Assembly (NCBI RefSeq): GCF_003351785.1 | Contig: NZ_CP031230.1 | Coordinates: 1,794,001-1,858,000, forward strand | Origin: Sporosarcina sp. PTS2304 | GTDB taxonomy: Bacteria > Bacillota > Bacilli > Bacillales_A > Planococcaceae | Direction of reading: 5' to 3' | Length of the DNA stretch: 64,000 nucleotides | Shown here: positions 1-8,324 of the stretch, piece by piece | How the letters are laid out: each line of letters begins with the position of its first letter | Position numbering within the stretch: the first letter of the stretch is position 1 | Program-made: the position numbers and the translations under genes | The notes under the pieces: generated by a model | What the model was told of the DNA's origin: nothing | Database searches by the model: none | The model's input: the letters and a program-made list of their open reading frames with translations, nothing else

Positions 1-702
1 TACTATGATCGAACGAAAAAGATTCCTTCTACTTCTGCTACGAACGTTCATGAGTATCAAGAGTTTTTCAAGAAGATCAGAACGGACTTTCCGGATTGTA
101 CGATCGTTCATATTGGCTATACATCTAAAGCGTCTGTCTCTTTTCAAAATGCAGTATTGGCAACGGAAGATATGGAAGACATCCATTTACTCGACGCATT
201 AAACGTCACTGGCGGATTGACTGCTATCGTCATGTACGCAGTTGCGCTGTTGGAAAACGAACCTATGCTAGAACCGGTTCAATTTCTCGAAAAAATTGAG
301 GCTGTCATTCCTAAGACGAGGCTTGCATTTCTCCCAGGAAGCTTAGACTTTCTACGCGCTGGCGGACGAGTTAGTAATATGGCATACCTCGGAGGTGCAT
401 TGTTAAAAATCAAACCGTGTATCGAACTTGTAGAAGGTAAACTTATGTCCACTAAAAAATACCGTGGCAACATGAACAAAGTAGCGGAAATTCTATTTCA
501 CGACTACTTACAGCAATATACGATCGACAAACAGCAAATTTATTTCATGTACTCAATAGGACTAAGTGAAACGATCAAACAACGGATCGATGAAATTGCA
601 AAAGACAACGGTTTCGAAAACAGAGTTTGGATTGAAGCAGGTGCAATGATTTCGACACATTCTGGACCTGGCGGGTTTGGGATTGCTGGTATTGAGTGTT
701 AA
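1..702 (+). CDS. DegV family fatty-acid-binding protein (5' partial)
   Basis: The frame is open from the first base, so the true start lies before the window. About 233 residues are present out of the usual ~280. Visible DegV features are the PSTSA segment near the start, the central LNVTGG loop, the FLRAGGRVS segment and the C-terminal HSGPGGFGIAG that closes the lipid pocket. Known family members bind a fatty acid and feed fatty-acid kinase (FakA/FakB) systems that load exogenous fatty acids into phospholipid. A rho-independent terminator follows at once, so this is the end of a transcript. The family call is solid; which fatty acid it prefers cannot be seen. Confidence 0.9.
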   Translation, partial: YYDRTKKIPSTSATNVHEYQEFFKKIRTDFPDCTIVHIGYTSKASVSFQNAVLATEDMEDIHLLDALNVTGGLTAIVMYAVALLENEPMLEPVQFLEKIEAVIPKTRLAFLPGSLDFLRAGGRVSNMAYLGGALLKIKPCIELVEGKLMSTKKYRGNMNKVAEILFHDYLQQYTIDKQQIYFMYSIGLSETIKQRIDEIAKDNGFENRVWIEAGAMISTHSGPGGFGIAGIEC

Positions 703-708
703 TACAAC

Positions 709-734
709 AGGTACCTTTTCAGGTGCCTTTTTTT
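709..734 (+). terminator. Rho-independent terminator after degV
   Basis: A 7-bp stem (AGGTACC pairing with GGTGCCT, one G-T pair) with a six-base loop, followed by a run of T. It starts seven bases after the degV stop codon. Its arms resemble the GGTACC ends of the dispersed palindromes found elsewhere in the window. Confidence 0.8.
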
Positions 735-747
735 ATATGGGCACTCG

Positions 748-969
748 TTAAACGACTGTCTTTTCTTTATGAATGATGGGGACGGCAGCTAACACATGGT
801 CAATGATGAAAGTACGCTTCGCTTTGCGTAAAAAACAATACGCTACAAAAATTTCCGAATGGATATGCAAGACTTTTACTTTTCGTTTGCTAATCGTTCC
901 CCCTTTGTCCATATACATTAACTCGATAACTTCCTCATACTTTCGTGACTTCTCTAATAGTTTACGCAC
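748..969 (-). CDS. Small WYL-like domain protein
   Basis: A 73-residue protein starting at GTG, with AAGGGGG placed eight bases upstream. The pattern EKSRKYEEVIELMYMDKGG, then RKVKVLHIH and AYCFLRKAKRTF, resembles the short stand-alone WYL-like proteins of Bacillales, where a single SH3-like sheet is all that remains of the WYL ligand-sensing domain. There is no HTH, so it is not a complete transcription factor. It converges with degV and stands alone. The domain assignment is from memory of the family and the function is unknown. Confidence 0.6.
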   Translation of the reverse strand: MRKLLEKSRKYEEVIELMYMDKGGTISKRKVKVLHIHSEIFVAYCFLRKAKRTFIIDHVLAAVPIIHKEKTVV

Positions 970-1223
970 GTTTGTTCCCCCTTAATTCCAGTATAAAGAA
1001 TGTATGTTCGTTTGTAAAGTGAAAAAGCGCACCTTCCTCCGTAAAAGAGAGTCGCTTGATTATATCGTATGTTATTTGTAGTATACTTTGCAGTTATCGA
1101 TTAGATTTCACTGCCTCAATCTGTTCGGGTTTGCCGAGCAATAGCAACAAATCTCGCTCTTGTCACGGTTCGTCTGACGTGCTCGGAAGTAAACGGCCAT
1201 TACGAGAAACTCCTGCAATGAGC

Positions 1224-1574
1224 CTACTTCGTCACCCACACATACTTCACCGTAACTGGGCCGTCTTCAAGGTCATATGTCTTATCAAACTGCCCCGTCT
1301 CGATTAACTCACGAAACGCTTTCTTCATCCGTTCTCCCCATGCTTCTATTTCATAATCATACGGATGTGGATAAATCGAAGGAAAGACCTGATGTATCTT
1401 CTGTAAATCATCCTTATCGAAATGATGACTATATTTATACTTCGATGACACCGATTGCTTTTTTAGTTTCAAAGGCGCTCGGTCAATCTGATTCCCTTTC
1501 CGTTCAAATGAAATCACATTCTTCTTACCTGATGTGACTTTATCAATTTCAATAATAATTTCTCTATTCGTCAT
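1224..1574 (-). CDS. Conserved hypothetical protein, 116 aa
   Basis: I chose the ATG at 1574 because GAGGAG lies about eight bases upstream; an in-frame upstream start would add an unlikely 18-residue leader. The protein is charged and soluble, with basic segments in the first half and an acidic, helical second half (EAWGERMKKAFRELIETG) ending in a strand-like VTVKYVWVTK. It has no signal peptide, no membrane segment and no cysteines. I do not recognise the family. It is a single gene on the minus strand. Confidence 0.55.
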   Translation of the reverse strand: MTNREIIIEIDKVTSGKKNVISFERKGNQIDRAPLKLKKQSVSSKYKYSHHFDKDDLQKIHQVFPSIYPHPYDYEIEAWGERMKKAFRELIETGQFDKTYDLEDGPVTVKYVWVTK

Positions 1575-1695
1575 GATCTTAGCTCCTCTACTTTTTGACA
1601 AGCACCTTAAAAAAACGTCTATGAACATTTATTATAAGATGAATCTCATTTCAACACAATTCAGAATCCTACGATAGGATACATCACGTAAAAAA

Positions 1696-1741
1696 GGTAC
1701 CTATGTGAGAAACATTCATGCTGGTTCCTCCCACAGATACC
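1696..1741. repeat. Diverged type A palindromic element
   Basis: Begins GGTACCTATGTGAGAAACAT and ends CCACAGATACC, matching the outer arms of the type A palindrome family but with the centre shortened. It lies directly downstream of the SLH gene on the minus strand and could act as its terminator. Confidence 0.6.
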
Positions 1742-1750
1742 TTTATTCAA

Positions 1751-2908
1751 TTACTCGTTAGTCACTGGTCCTATTTCCGCAGCATATCCATCATATAAAA
1801 AGCTATCTTCACTTTCAAAGACTGTTACACTGTATCTCGTTTCTTCTCCAGTATCAAAACGGACGGACGCGATATACTCACCAGGTTTTTCAACTTTTAT
1901 ATTCGTAAAATTGTATTCGATCCCATCCACCTTGACATTATCAGAGACTATCTCACCATCTATCGTAGCGAGAGATATATGTTTCACAAATTTATATTTT
2001 GTATTTAGCTTTACCACTGCTGGCAACGTATCATTCGTCTTCTCTAACGTCAAACGGAGTTCGCCGCTCACTTTTTTTACATGAAGATAATACTTTTGAT
2101 ACTTATCAGTTAAATCTTTGTCTTTTCCCCAAATGACGACTCCACCCGTACCCTCCTTGAGTGGCAGTAACTGCACTTGACTGAGCGTATCTTTTTTCCC
2201 TGCTACTCTTACTGCGCGAAACACGCTCGGATTCACTTGATCATCGATAACTGCAGTAATCGCATCCCAGCCTAAATCGCCTGCTTTCAACGTCACACCA
2301 TTTGTCACTCGTACCTTCTCTGTCGCCACTAACATTTTCGCAGCTTGCCCTCTCGTAATTGGCGCATTTGGACTAAATGTAGTAGGAGTTGTACCTGAAG
2401 TAATACCAAGCTTGTAAATGATTAGTACATCCTGTGTAATACCGACTTCTCCTTTAAACGGATTATTCACTTTCCCATCACGTGGCAGATCAAATGCTTT
2501 CACAAGAATCGCAGCCATATTTTTTCGCTTAATCGGCTCGTCCGGTCTGAAACTACCGTCCGGATATCCACCAATAATACCTTCCTCTGCCATTTTCGCA
2601 ATCGCTTTATAAAATCCATATGAAGTCGGTACATCCTTAAACTTCTGTCCTTTGACATTCCAAGTCTCCAAACCAATCATCTTCGCAATAATCGCAGCAG
2701 CTTGTCCTCGCGTAATCGAATTTCCCGGTTTGAACGTGCCGTCTGGATAGCCTCCTATAATCGTACGTGTGGCCAAATCATTCACTGCTTCCGCAAAATG
2801 CTTTGTCGGTGGTACATCAGGAAACATTTGCTTCTCAGCCGCAATCCCTGATAACGGCAGACTGCAAGCTAATATAAATGCAACCACTGTTGCAACTAAC
2901 TTCTTCAT
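1751..2908 (-). CDS. SLH-domain surface protein, 385 aa
   Basis: The ATG at 2908 is preferred over one nine bases upstream because AAAGG sits seven bases before it. Residues 1-24 form a signal peptide ending near GIAA. Three S-layer homology domains follow at about 29-72, 88-135 and 150-195, each with the FxDVP start and the GGYPDGTFKPG / ITRGQAAAIIAKM pattern. SLH domains bind pyruvylated secondary cell-wall polymer, so the protein should be held non-covalently on the cell wall. The C-terminal 190 residues are beta-rich (KKVSGELRLTLEKT, PGEYIASVRFDTG) and of unknown role. The same architecture recurs in the gene at 8325 and the fragment at 12447. Monocistronic. Confidence 0.9.
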   Translation of the reverse strand: MKKLVATVVAFILACSLPLSGIAAEKQMFPDVPPTKHFAEAVNDLATRTIIGGYPDGTFKPGNSITRGQAAAIIAKMIGLETWNVKGQKFKDVPTSYGFYKAIAKMAEEGIIGGYPDGSFRPDEPIKRKNMAAILVKAFDLPRDGKVNNPFKGEVGITQDVLIIYKLGITSGTTPTTFSPNAPITRGQAAKMLVATEKVRVTNGVTLKAGDLGWDAITAVIDDQVNPSVFRAVRVAGKKDTLSQVQLLPLKEGTGGVVIWGKDKDLTDKYQKYYLHVKKVSGELRLTLEKTNDTLPAVVKLNTKYKFVKHISLATIDGEIVSDNVKVDGIEYNFTNIKVEKPGEYIASVRFDTGEETRYSVTVFESEDSFLYDGYAAEIGPVTNE

Positions 2909-3074
2909 TTCTTTCATCCTTTCTAAACGTTAGTATTTTTTATGTAGCGTATAGACGGAAAATTACTGGATTAGTTTCAAAAAATCTGATTACGTCAAAA
3001 AATACTTGCGCGAGAAACTTTGCCACCGATTTCTCACACAAGTATGTTAAGTTGTACTATTCCAGCCTATTCGG

Positions 3075-3602
3075 TTACTGTGCCGGATTCAATTCCAATT
3101 CCAGTTCAATCTTAATATCTTTCCCTACTAAAATACCTCCTGTTTCAAGCGCCGCATTCCAGGTTAAACCGAATTCTTCACGATTCAGCTTGGTGGAACC
3201 TTCAAAACCATACACTTCTACCCCCCACGGATTCAGCGCTTTGCCATTATACTCAACGTCGAATGTGATCGATTTTGTTACATCTTTAATCGTGAGATCG
3301 CCTGTAATTTTATAGTCATCGCCGTCTTTTACGATGTTCCTTGATTGGAACTTGATCTCAGGATAGTTTTCTATATCGAAAAAGTCTGCACTGCGTAAAT
3401 GATCGTCACGATCCGCTACTTTTGTATTAATGGAAGCAGCTTGTATCACAAAGGAAATATTTGCATTTGTCAAATCGGTCAAATCTGCTACCTCTACGGT
3501 TGCTGTGTATTCTTCAAACGTGCCTTTTACTTTTGAAACCATCATATGCTTTACAGAAAAACCAATACTTGAGTGTGAATGATCTACTGTCCAATTTGTC
3601 AT
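3075..3602 (-). CDS. YceI-family lipid-binding protein
   Basis: 175 residues with the family opening TNWTVDHSHSSIGFSVKHMM, a central ASINTKVADRDDHLRSADFFD and the closing KDIKIELELELNP. YceI proteins form a lipocalin-like barrel that binds polyisoprenoid lipids. There is no signal peptide, so this version is cytoplasmic, as is common in Bacillales. It is divergent from the marR gene at 3813, and a palindrome at 3624-3641 that matches the one in the marR promoter lies just upstream. Repression by that MarR protein is therefore likely. Confidence 0.9.
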   Translation of the reverse strand: MTNWTVDHSHSSIGFSVKHMMVSKVKGTFEEYTATVEVADLTDLTNANISFVIQAASINTKVADRDDHLRSADFFDIENYPEIKFQSRNIVKDGDDYKITGDLTIKDVTKSITFDVEYNGKALNPWGVEVYGFEGSTKLNREEFGLTWNAALETGGILVGKDIKIELELELNPAQ

Positions 3603-3623
3603 AATAACTCTCTCCTATCTTTT

Positions 3624-3641
3624 TATCTCGGATTAGAGATA
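3624..3641. promoter_or_regulatory. MarR/MhqR-type operator upstream of yceI
   Basis: The palindrome TATCTCGGATTAGAGATA lies about 22 bases before the yceI start codon. It is close to the operator known for B. subtilis MhqR (TATCTCGAATTCGAGATA, from memory) and to the site at 3776-3787. Confidence 0.6.
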
Positions 3642-3743
3642 TATTAATTAAAAGTATATGTGAATGAGTGAGACACGTCAACTACAATTTTTCATTTGTT
3701 ATTCTTTCCGCTTATAAAGTAAATAGAATAATCATTGGAAATG

Positions 3744-3772
3744 TTGACAAGTGTAAAAAGCAAACGTATAAT
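3744..3772 (+). promoter_or_regulatory. Sigma-A promoter of the marR gene
   Basis: A consensus TTGACA and TATAAT separated by exactly 17 bases. The -10 is followed within four bases by the palindromic operator at 3776, an arrangement expected for steric autorepression. Confidence 0.85.
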
Positions 3773-3775
3773 TGC

Positions 3776-3787
3776 CTCGAATTCGAG
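3776..3787. promoter_or_regulatory. Operator palindrome in the marR promoter
   Basis: CTCGAATTCGAG is a perfect 12-bp palindrome next to the -10 box, followed by ATA. It matches the core of the site upstream of yceI and the remembered MhqR consensus. Confidence 0.7.
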
Positions 3788-3812
3788 ATAATAAAAAGGT
3801 GTGAATTTCTAG

Positions 3813-4259
3813 ATGAAAGATAGTCAAACCGATGAGGAATTGTCTTTAAAATTATTCGTTGTATTGAGCCGTGCTGTCAACTCTATAAAAAAACGTGTAG
3901 AAGAAGATATTAAAAAATTAGGATTAAACCCTACTGAATTTGCAGTTCTTGAGTTGATTTATAATAAAGGAGATCAACCAATACAAAAAATTGGCGAAAA
4001 AATCTTAATAGCCAGCAGTAGTATTACGTATGTAGTCGATAAGTTAGAAAAGAAAAAATACCTTGAACGACAACCATGTCCACATGACCGACGGGTGACG
4101 TTTGCGGTCATTACCGAGGCGGGTAGAACTTTAATGGACGAAGTATTCCCTACACATACACAGGATATTAAAGATATCTTTTCGGGATTAGATCGTAATG
4201 AAAAAAAAGCTATGATCGAGCAGCTGAAAAAATTGGGACTTCCTCTACAGAAGTTGTAA
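3813..4259 (+). CDS. MarR-family regulator, MhqR-like
   Basis: 148 residues, the usual MarR length. The winged helix runs from about residue 40 to 100: NPTEFAVLELIYNKG, the recognition helix in IASSSITYVVDKLEKKKYLE, then a wing with CPHDRRVTFAVITEAG. Flanking helices form the dimer. The operator beside its consensus promoter resembles the MhqR site, and MhqR in B. subtilis responds to quinones and catechols by derepressing detoxification genes. From sequence I infer autorepression and control of divergent yceI. The only cysteine is near residue 90 at the wing base, so thiol sensing is possible but unproven. AGGTG serves as the ribosome site. Confidence 0.85.
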   Translation: MKDSQTDEELSLKLFVVLSRAVNSIKKRVEEDIKKLGLNPTEFAVLELIYNKGDQPIQKIGEKILIASSSITYVVDKLEKKKYLERQPCPHDRRVTFAVITEAGRTLMDEVFPTHTQDIKDIFSGLDRNEKKAMIEQLKKLGLPLQKL

Positions 4260-4332
4260 TTGTCACGTATCTACAAAGACACTATGTCACGATAAACATT
4301 TGTCTGTAAACGGTTAGTAAGGAGTGAGATCG

Positions 4333-5871
4333 ATGTTCGCAGCAGGTCGAGAAGATATGCAGAAAATGGATCACTATACGATAGAAACATTGGGATTGCC
4401 TGGCGCGGTCTTAATGGAAAATGCCGGAGCGAGAGTGGTAGAGGAATTACTGAAGCTAGCTGCGCCACACACAACGTTCGTGGTCTTCGCAGGTAGCGGC
4501 AATAACGGTGGCGATGGATTTGTTATTGCGAGAAGATTGCAAGATCTAGGTCATACATGCACTCTTTTTTTAGCGACTGATCCAAGCCATGTAAAAGGAG
4601 ACGCGAGAATTCATTTTGACGTCTATACTAATCGTCAACTACCGATTCTTTATGCGAAGGATGCGACGCCAGAGACCATACGAACACTAGTGAATAATTC
4701 ATCTATTATCGTAGATGCACTTCTTGGAACAGGTGCAAGAGGTGAAATACGTGAGCCGATTCGCTCAATCATTACACTTATCAATGAAGCTGAAAAAATC
4801 ACCGTCGCAGTCGATATTCCTTCAGGAGTGAACAGCGATACAGGCGCCGTAGATGACATCGCAGTTTGTGCCCATCAAACGATTACTTTCGTTGCGCCGA
4901 AGCAAGGATTCTTTCTGCAACAAGGATCGCAACATATAGGGCAATGGCAAGCTGTAGATATTTCTGTCCCTCCTTCGATTGCGCATGAGCTTTCATTGGA
5001 ATTACCACACGTCATAACTGCTGAACTCGCCAAAGCAAGCGTGCCAAAACGACCTAGACACGGTCATAAAGGAACATTTGGTCATGTCCTTGTCATCGGT
5101 GGCTCCAAGCCATACGTTGGCGCACCAATCTTCAGCGCCAAAGCTGCATTACACGCTGGGGCAGGACTCGTCACACTCGGTATACCCGAGACCGTTTATC
5201 CGATGGCCGCCACCCAATTGCCGACAGCATTATTTTGGCCAATGGAAGAAGTCGATGGCCACCTAGCCGTCCAAACGTACACTAAAAAGCAACTCGAAAC
5301 ATATGACGTATGCGCTGTCGGCCCAGGTCTTAGCCGGTTTGCTGGCGGTGAACTATGGATGCAACATCTCTTGGATTCTTTGAGTGGACAACCGTTAGTG
5401 CTGGACGCGGATGGGTTATATATAGCACGAAACCTACTCGATTTACTTCGCACCTACAAAGGACCCGTAGTGCTCACCCCACATCCGGGAGAAATGGCTA
5501 TGCTGCTACAAACTACCGTTACACAAGTAGAAGCGAATAGGCTGGAAATCGCTAAACAATTCGCAACAGAGCATCGTGTCTATTTATTACTTAAAGGCCA
5601 TCGCTCCATACTCGCAACTCCCGACGGAACGCTCTACATCAATCCTATCGGTGGTGACGCCCTAGGAAAAGGTGGATCAGGCGATGTCTTAACCGGTATA
5701 CTCGCCTCATTTTTGGCACAAGGCGCAGAACCGCTAGAAGCTATGATCGCCGCCACTTATTTACATGCGGAAGCTGCTGAACTACAAGCGGATATTCAGT
5801 CGCATTACGGAGTAACAGCACCGGATATTATCGAAGGATGTCAGCGTGTGCTGAGGCAGTGGAGTGAATGA
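4333..5871 (+). CDS. nnrD: Bifunctional NAD(P)H-hydrate epimerase / ADP-dependent dehydratase
   Basis: 512 residues. The ATG at 4333 is used because AAGGAG ends eight bases before it; an upstream GTG overlaps that site. Residues 1 to about 210 are the YjeF N-terminal epimerase domain (GSGNNGGDGFVIARRL, and DALLGTGARGE). Residues from about 230 to 505 are the ribokinase-like dehydratase domain (HKGTFGHVLVIGGS, LTPHPGEMAMLL, GGDALGKGGSGDVLTG). It repairs NADHX and NADPHX in the cytoplasm. It is transcribed alone after marR. The fused form is normal in Bacillales. Confidence 0.95.
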   Translation: MFAAGREDMQKMDHYTIETLGLPGAVLMENAGARVVEELLKLAAPHTTFVVFAGSGNNGGDGFVIARRLQDLGHTCTLFLATDPSHVKGDARIHFDVYTNRQLPILYAKDATPETIRTLVNNSSIIVDALLGTGARGEIREPIRSIITLINEAEKITVAVDIPSGVNSDTGAVDDIAVCAHQTITFVAPKQGFFLQQGSQHIGQWQAVDISVPPSIAHELSLELPHVITAELAKASVPKRPRHGHKGTFGHVLVIGGSKPYVGAPIFSAKAALHAGAGLVTLGIPETVYPMAATQLPTALFWPMEEVDGHLAVQTYTKKQLETYDVCAVGPGLSRFAGGELWMQHLLDSLSGQPLVLDADGLYIARNLLDLLRTYKGPVVLTPHPGEMAMLLQTTVTQVEANRLEIAKQFATEHRVYLLLKGHRSILATPDGTLYINPIGGDALGKGGSGDVLTGILASFLAQGAEPLEAMIAATYLHAEAAELQADIQSHYGVTAPDIIEGCQRVLRQWSE

Positions 5872-5893
5872 TTGTGAGGTGTAAGCTTGACAT

Positions 5894-5933
5894 GAAAAAA
5901 CGTAGATGGTTCAGTAGTCTGAGCTGTTTACGT
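5894..5933 (-). terminator. Terminator overlapping the 3' end of the next minus-strand gene
   Basis: On the minus strand ACGTA and a GCTCAG/CTGAAC inner stem form an interrupted hairpin followed by TTTTTT. The stem includes the last codons and stop of the gene at 5911. Confidence 0.6.
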
Positions 5934-6165
5934 GATTGCCGTATTTTGTACAGTGAATAGATACGACAACATCACCTTTGTCATCAGATAACATATCTTT
6001 TTCGTTGAAAATTTCTATATCTCCACTCATTTTAGAAAAATAATATTCTAGCTCTCTACTACAACCACACTTTATACACGTAATGCTAAACAACGGTTCC
6101 TCTCTTTTGCTGTTTAACATCCCGTCTATGACGGTCTTTGCGATTACTAGTGCCCATTCTTTCAT
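5911..6165 (-). CDS. Small putative zinc-ribbon protein, 84 aa
   Basis: Starts at ATG with AGGAG ten bases upstream. The N-terminal third is helical (KEWALVIAKTVIDGML). A CIKCGC motif near residue 30 and a second HCTKYGNH motif near residue 71 could bind one metal, although the second knuckle has only one cysteine and two histidines. I do not recognise the family. It converges with nnrD and has its own terminator. Confidence 0.55.
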   Translation of the reverse strand: MKEWALVIAKTVIDGMLNSKREEPLFSITCIKCGCSRELEYYFSKMSGDIEIFNEKDMLSDDKGDVVVSIHCTKYGNHVNSSDY

Positions 6166-6467
6166 TAGAGTTTTTCTCCTTTCTAGACGTTAGTATATTT
6201 CGTTAAGGAGTAGTGTCTGTACCAACGAAACCTGCCACTCGATTTCCATACTTCTGAATAAAGGACTATGCTATATATCCCCTTCTTTCTACAGGATACT
6301 ATGAAATCGATTAACTCTGTTCAAGATAGGATTTCGAGTAGCTTGTTATCTCTTTTTCTCTATAGCCCCATCAAAAAGACGTCCTCCATGGGATCGACTT
6401 TTTGACTGTAGTAGATATATGAAACTTTCATTTTTATTTCTCAAATAAATACTTTTTATGCTTAGTT
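6166..6467. other. Non-coding interval with a possible bidirectional hairpin
   Basis: No credible gene. AAAAAGACG and CGACTTTTT arms around 6375-6405 could form a terminator for the gene at 6468. A sequence ATACTAACGTCTAGAAAGG just before the 5911 gene closely matches the leader before the 2908 start. Confidence 0.4.
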
Positions 6468-7241
6468 TCACGGCTTAGTGTCTGAAGCTAGTCTCTTCAC
6501 TTTCTCCAAATCCACTTCATAAGCCGTCTTATATATCCTTGCGACCTGTTCAATTGGCTCCTTCGCTCCATGATACAAAATATGAAAATCATTGTCGCGG
6601 AACTGGACGATAAAAATGTCGTCAAACGTCTCGAACGTGTTACGGTTAAAGGTGATGAAACCTGCTGTTTGCTGAGCGGTAGTTTTGACACTGATTTTTC
6701 GTCCATTGCTGATCACGTCGAAACCATGTTGATTTACTTCACGGGCAAGTTGTCCTTCTGTCACTATCGCACAATATAGTTCCCCAATCCGTCCGATAAG
6801 ATGACGCAATTCAGTCGGTTGGCAAGACAGGATGTTCAATTCAAAGTGAAGGACACGTATGTATTCTTCGTATAGATGGCTGATCTGCGAAGGACTGATA
6901 AAGAAAGAACCTGTCTTCGGATCTTTATACATCACTCGCTCGCCATTCTTCCATTCGCCAACGACATTCTCGTGTTCGGTTCCTTTTGGTTTATGATAGA
7001 TTAACCCTGTATACTTTGCATTTTCACCTAAATATTTATATGTACTTCTAGTCAAATATTCAAAAAGATGCTTGTTAAAACCCACTCCAAAGTTGTAGCG
7101 GTTATAGCAAAAGTCCGAAAGTATGATGCTGCCCGGCTTCGTGTCATATTCTAGCTGAAGCTTTCTGCGAAGTTCTGTCGCATTAATAATCTCCCCTTCT
7201 CTCCCAGCTAGTACTTGTTTCATTTGATCATATATTTTCAT
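6468..7241 (-). CDS. Putative nuclease-like protein (DUF7225/DUF6998-like), 257 aa
   Basis: I chose the ATG at 7241 since GAGGGGA precedes it at the right distance; another ATG 15 bases upstream lacks a site. Residues 1 to about 110 resemble the helical N-terminal domain found ahead of various nuclease domains. The C-terminal part contains RIGELYCAIV, then HGFDVISNGRKISVKTT, a pattern of Glu, Asp and x-V-K spaced as in PD-(D/E)XK folds. It may be a restriction-like or DNA-repair nuclease of the cytoplasm. No methylase is adjacent. The next gene downstream on the same strand side is a NERD protein. Family names are from memory. Confidence 0.55.
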   Translation of the reverse strand: MKIYDQMKQVLAGREGEIINATELRRKLQLEYDTKPGSIILSDFCYNRYNFGVGFNKHLFEYLTRSTYKYLGENAKYTGLIYHKPKGTEHENVVGEWKNGERVMYKDPKTGSFFISPSQISHLYEEYIRVLHFELNILSCQPTELRHLIGRIGELYCAIVTEGQLAREVNQHGFDVISNGRKISVKTTAQQTAGFITFNRNTFETFDDIFIVQFRDNDFHILYHGAKEPIEQVARIYKTAYEVDLEKVKRLASDTKP

Positions 7242-7321
7242 TGATATTCCCCTCATGTCTTCGAATATTTTATTAATGTTTGTACATTTCTTTTTTTATA
7301 CAAGTAACATCACAGATCGCT

Positions 7322-8002
7322 TTATATACGTGCTGCCTGCTGCTTCTCACGCACTTGTCGCAAATGCATTTTCCGTATCGCTTTCTTCTTCTTTTTCGGT
7401 AATTGATCGAGTTCGTCTAGGCTAGAAATAATGCGTTTCCTTTCGTGATCGGTGAGCCGTTGCCTGTCGTCTTGCTTAATCGTTTTTACAAGTTTGCGGT
7501 AGTGTATAACTTCTGCCGAGTGGAACGGCTCCTTGAATTTAAATTCAGCCTTACTCGAAAAGGCGATAATAGAATATGCAGGCAAGGCAATCATGTTGAG
7601 GTGACTTTTGAGCGCTTCGACGTGACCATAGTTCTGCCGAATCGGGTTGTAGAACTTCTGTTTATTTTTATAAATCGTCTGCGTCCAATATTTCTGATGT
7701 TCGCTACCGAAGATCCAGCCAGTGTAGTTCTTCGTTTCGATGACGTGCACGCCAAATTTGGAGACGACGATATGGTCTACCTGCGTCAAGCCAAACTGTT
7801 GGTCATGAATATAAAGGTCGTGATAGCTACGGTATTCGTCCCCAAGCTTATTCAGCCTACGCCGGACGATGCGCTCTCCACTAGCACCGCGTATTTTCGG
7901 TAGCTGGAGTTTAACAATAGCGCTAAGAGCGATCATAATAGCGAGGAACCAGTAGGCCTTGTCGGTCAAGATTATGCGAAGCGTATCGAAAAACAGTTCC
8001 AT
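7322..8002 (-). CDS. NERD-domain (nuclease-related) membrane protein
   Basis: 226 residues with one N-terminal membrane segment (about residues 13-28, ending FLAIMIALSAIVKL) and the NERD domain from about 38 to 150: GASGERIVRRRLNKL, TQVDHIVVSKFGVHVIETKNY and WTQTIYKNK. The D...ExK residues of the PD-(D/E)XK fold are present (VDHIVV, VIETKNY). The tail is strongly basic (KKKKKAIRKMHLRQ). The biochemical role of NERD proteins is largely unknown; a nuclease function is predicted from fold. It is preceded by a separate nuclease-like gene in the same orientation. Confidence 0.85.
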   Translation of the reverse strand: MELFFDTLRIILTDKAYWFLAIMIALSAIVKLQLPKIRGASGERIVRRRLNKLGDEYRSYHDLYIHDQQFGLTQVDHIVVSKFGVHVIETKNYTGWIFGSEHQKYWTQTIYKNKQKFYNPIRQNYGHVEALKSHLNMIALPAYSIIAFSSKAEFKFKEPFHSAEVIHYRKLVKTIKQDDRQRLTDHERKRIISSLDELDQLPKKKKKAIRKMHLRQVREKQQAARI

Positions 8003-8324
8003 TGATTCAGACTCCTTCCCAATATACTGTTAATAATTCGTTTCTTTCAGCATATATCTTTTTAACTAGAAAGTCACTGCAAACATAGAAAGTTCTGTCG
8101 AATGAAGGTATCAGGATTTTTGAAACAGTACCTGTCCGTGAATCATTTAAGATTGTCTCTCACCCAAGTAGCTTACATATGATAAGGTTTCGATTCGCCA
8201 TAAAAGTAAACACGTTTTAGCCATCCATTCAATAGAAAATAACTATACTATCCATGAAACTTTTTCCTGATTTTTCTGTCTGTACAGTGATCTAAGAATA
8301 TACGAATAGAAAGGATCGGATCAA
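8003..8324. other. Intergenic region with a decayed palindrome
   Basis: This 320-bp divergent spacer carries GAAGGTATCAGG and CAGTACCTGTCC segments around 8105-8140, which look like decayed type A/B palindromes. AAAGGAT serves as the ribosome site of the SLH gene at 8325. I see no clear consensus promoter. Confidence 0.4.
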
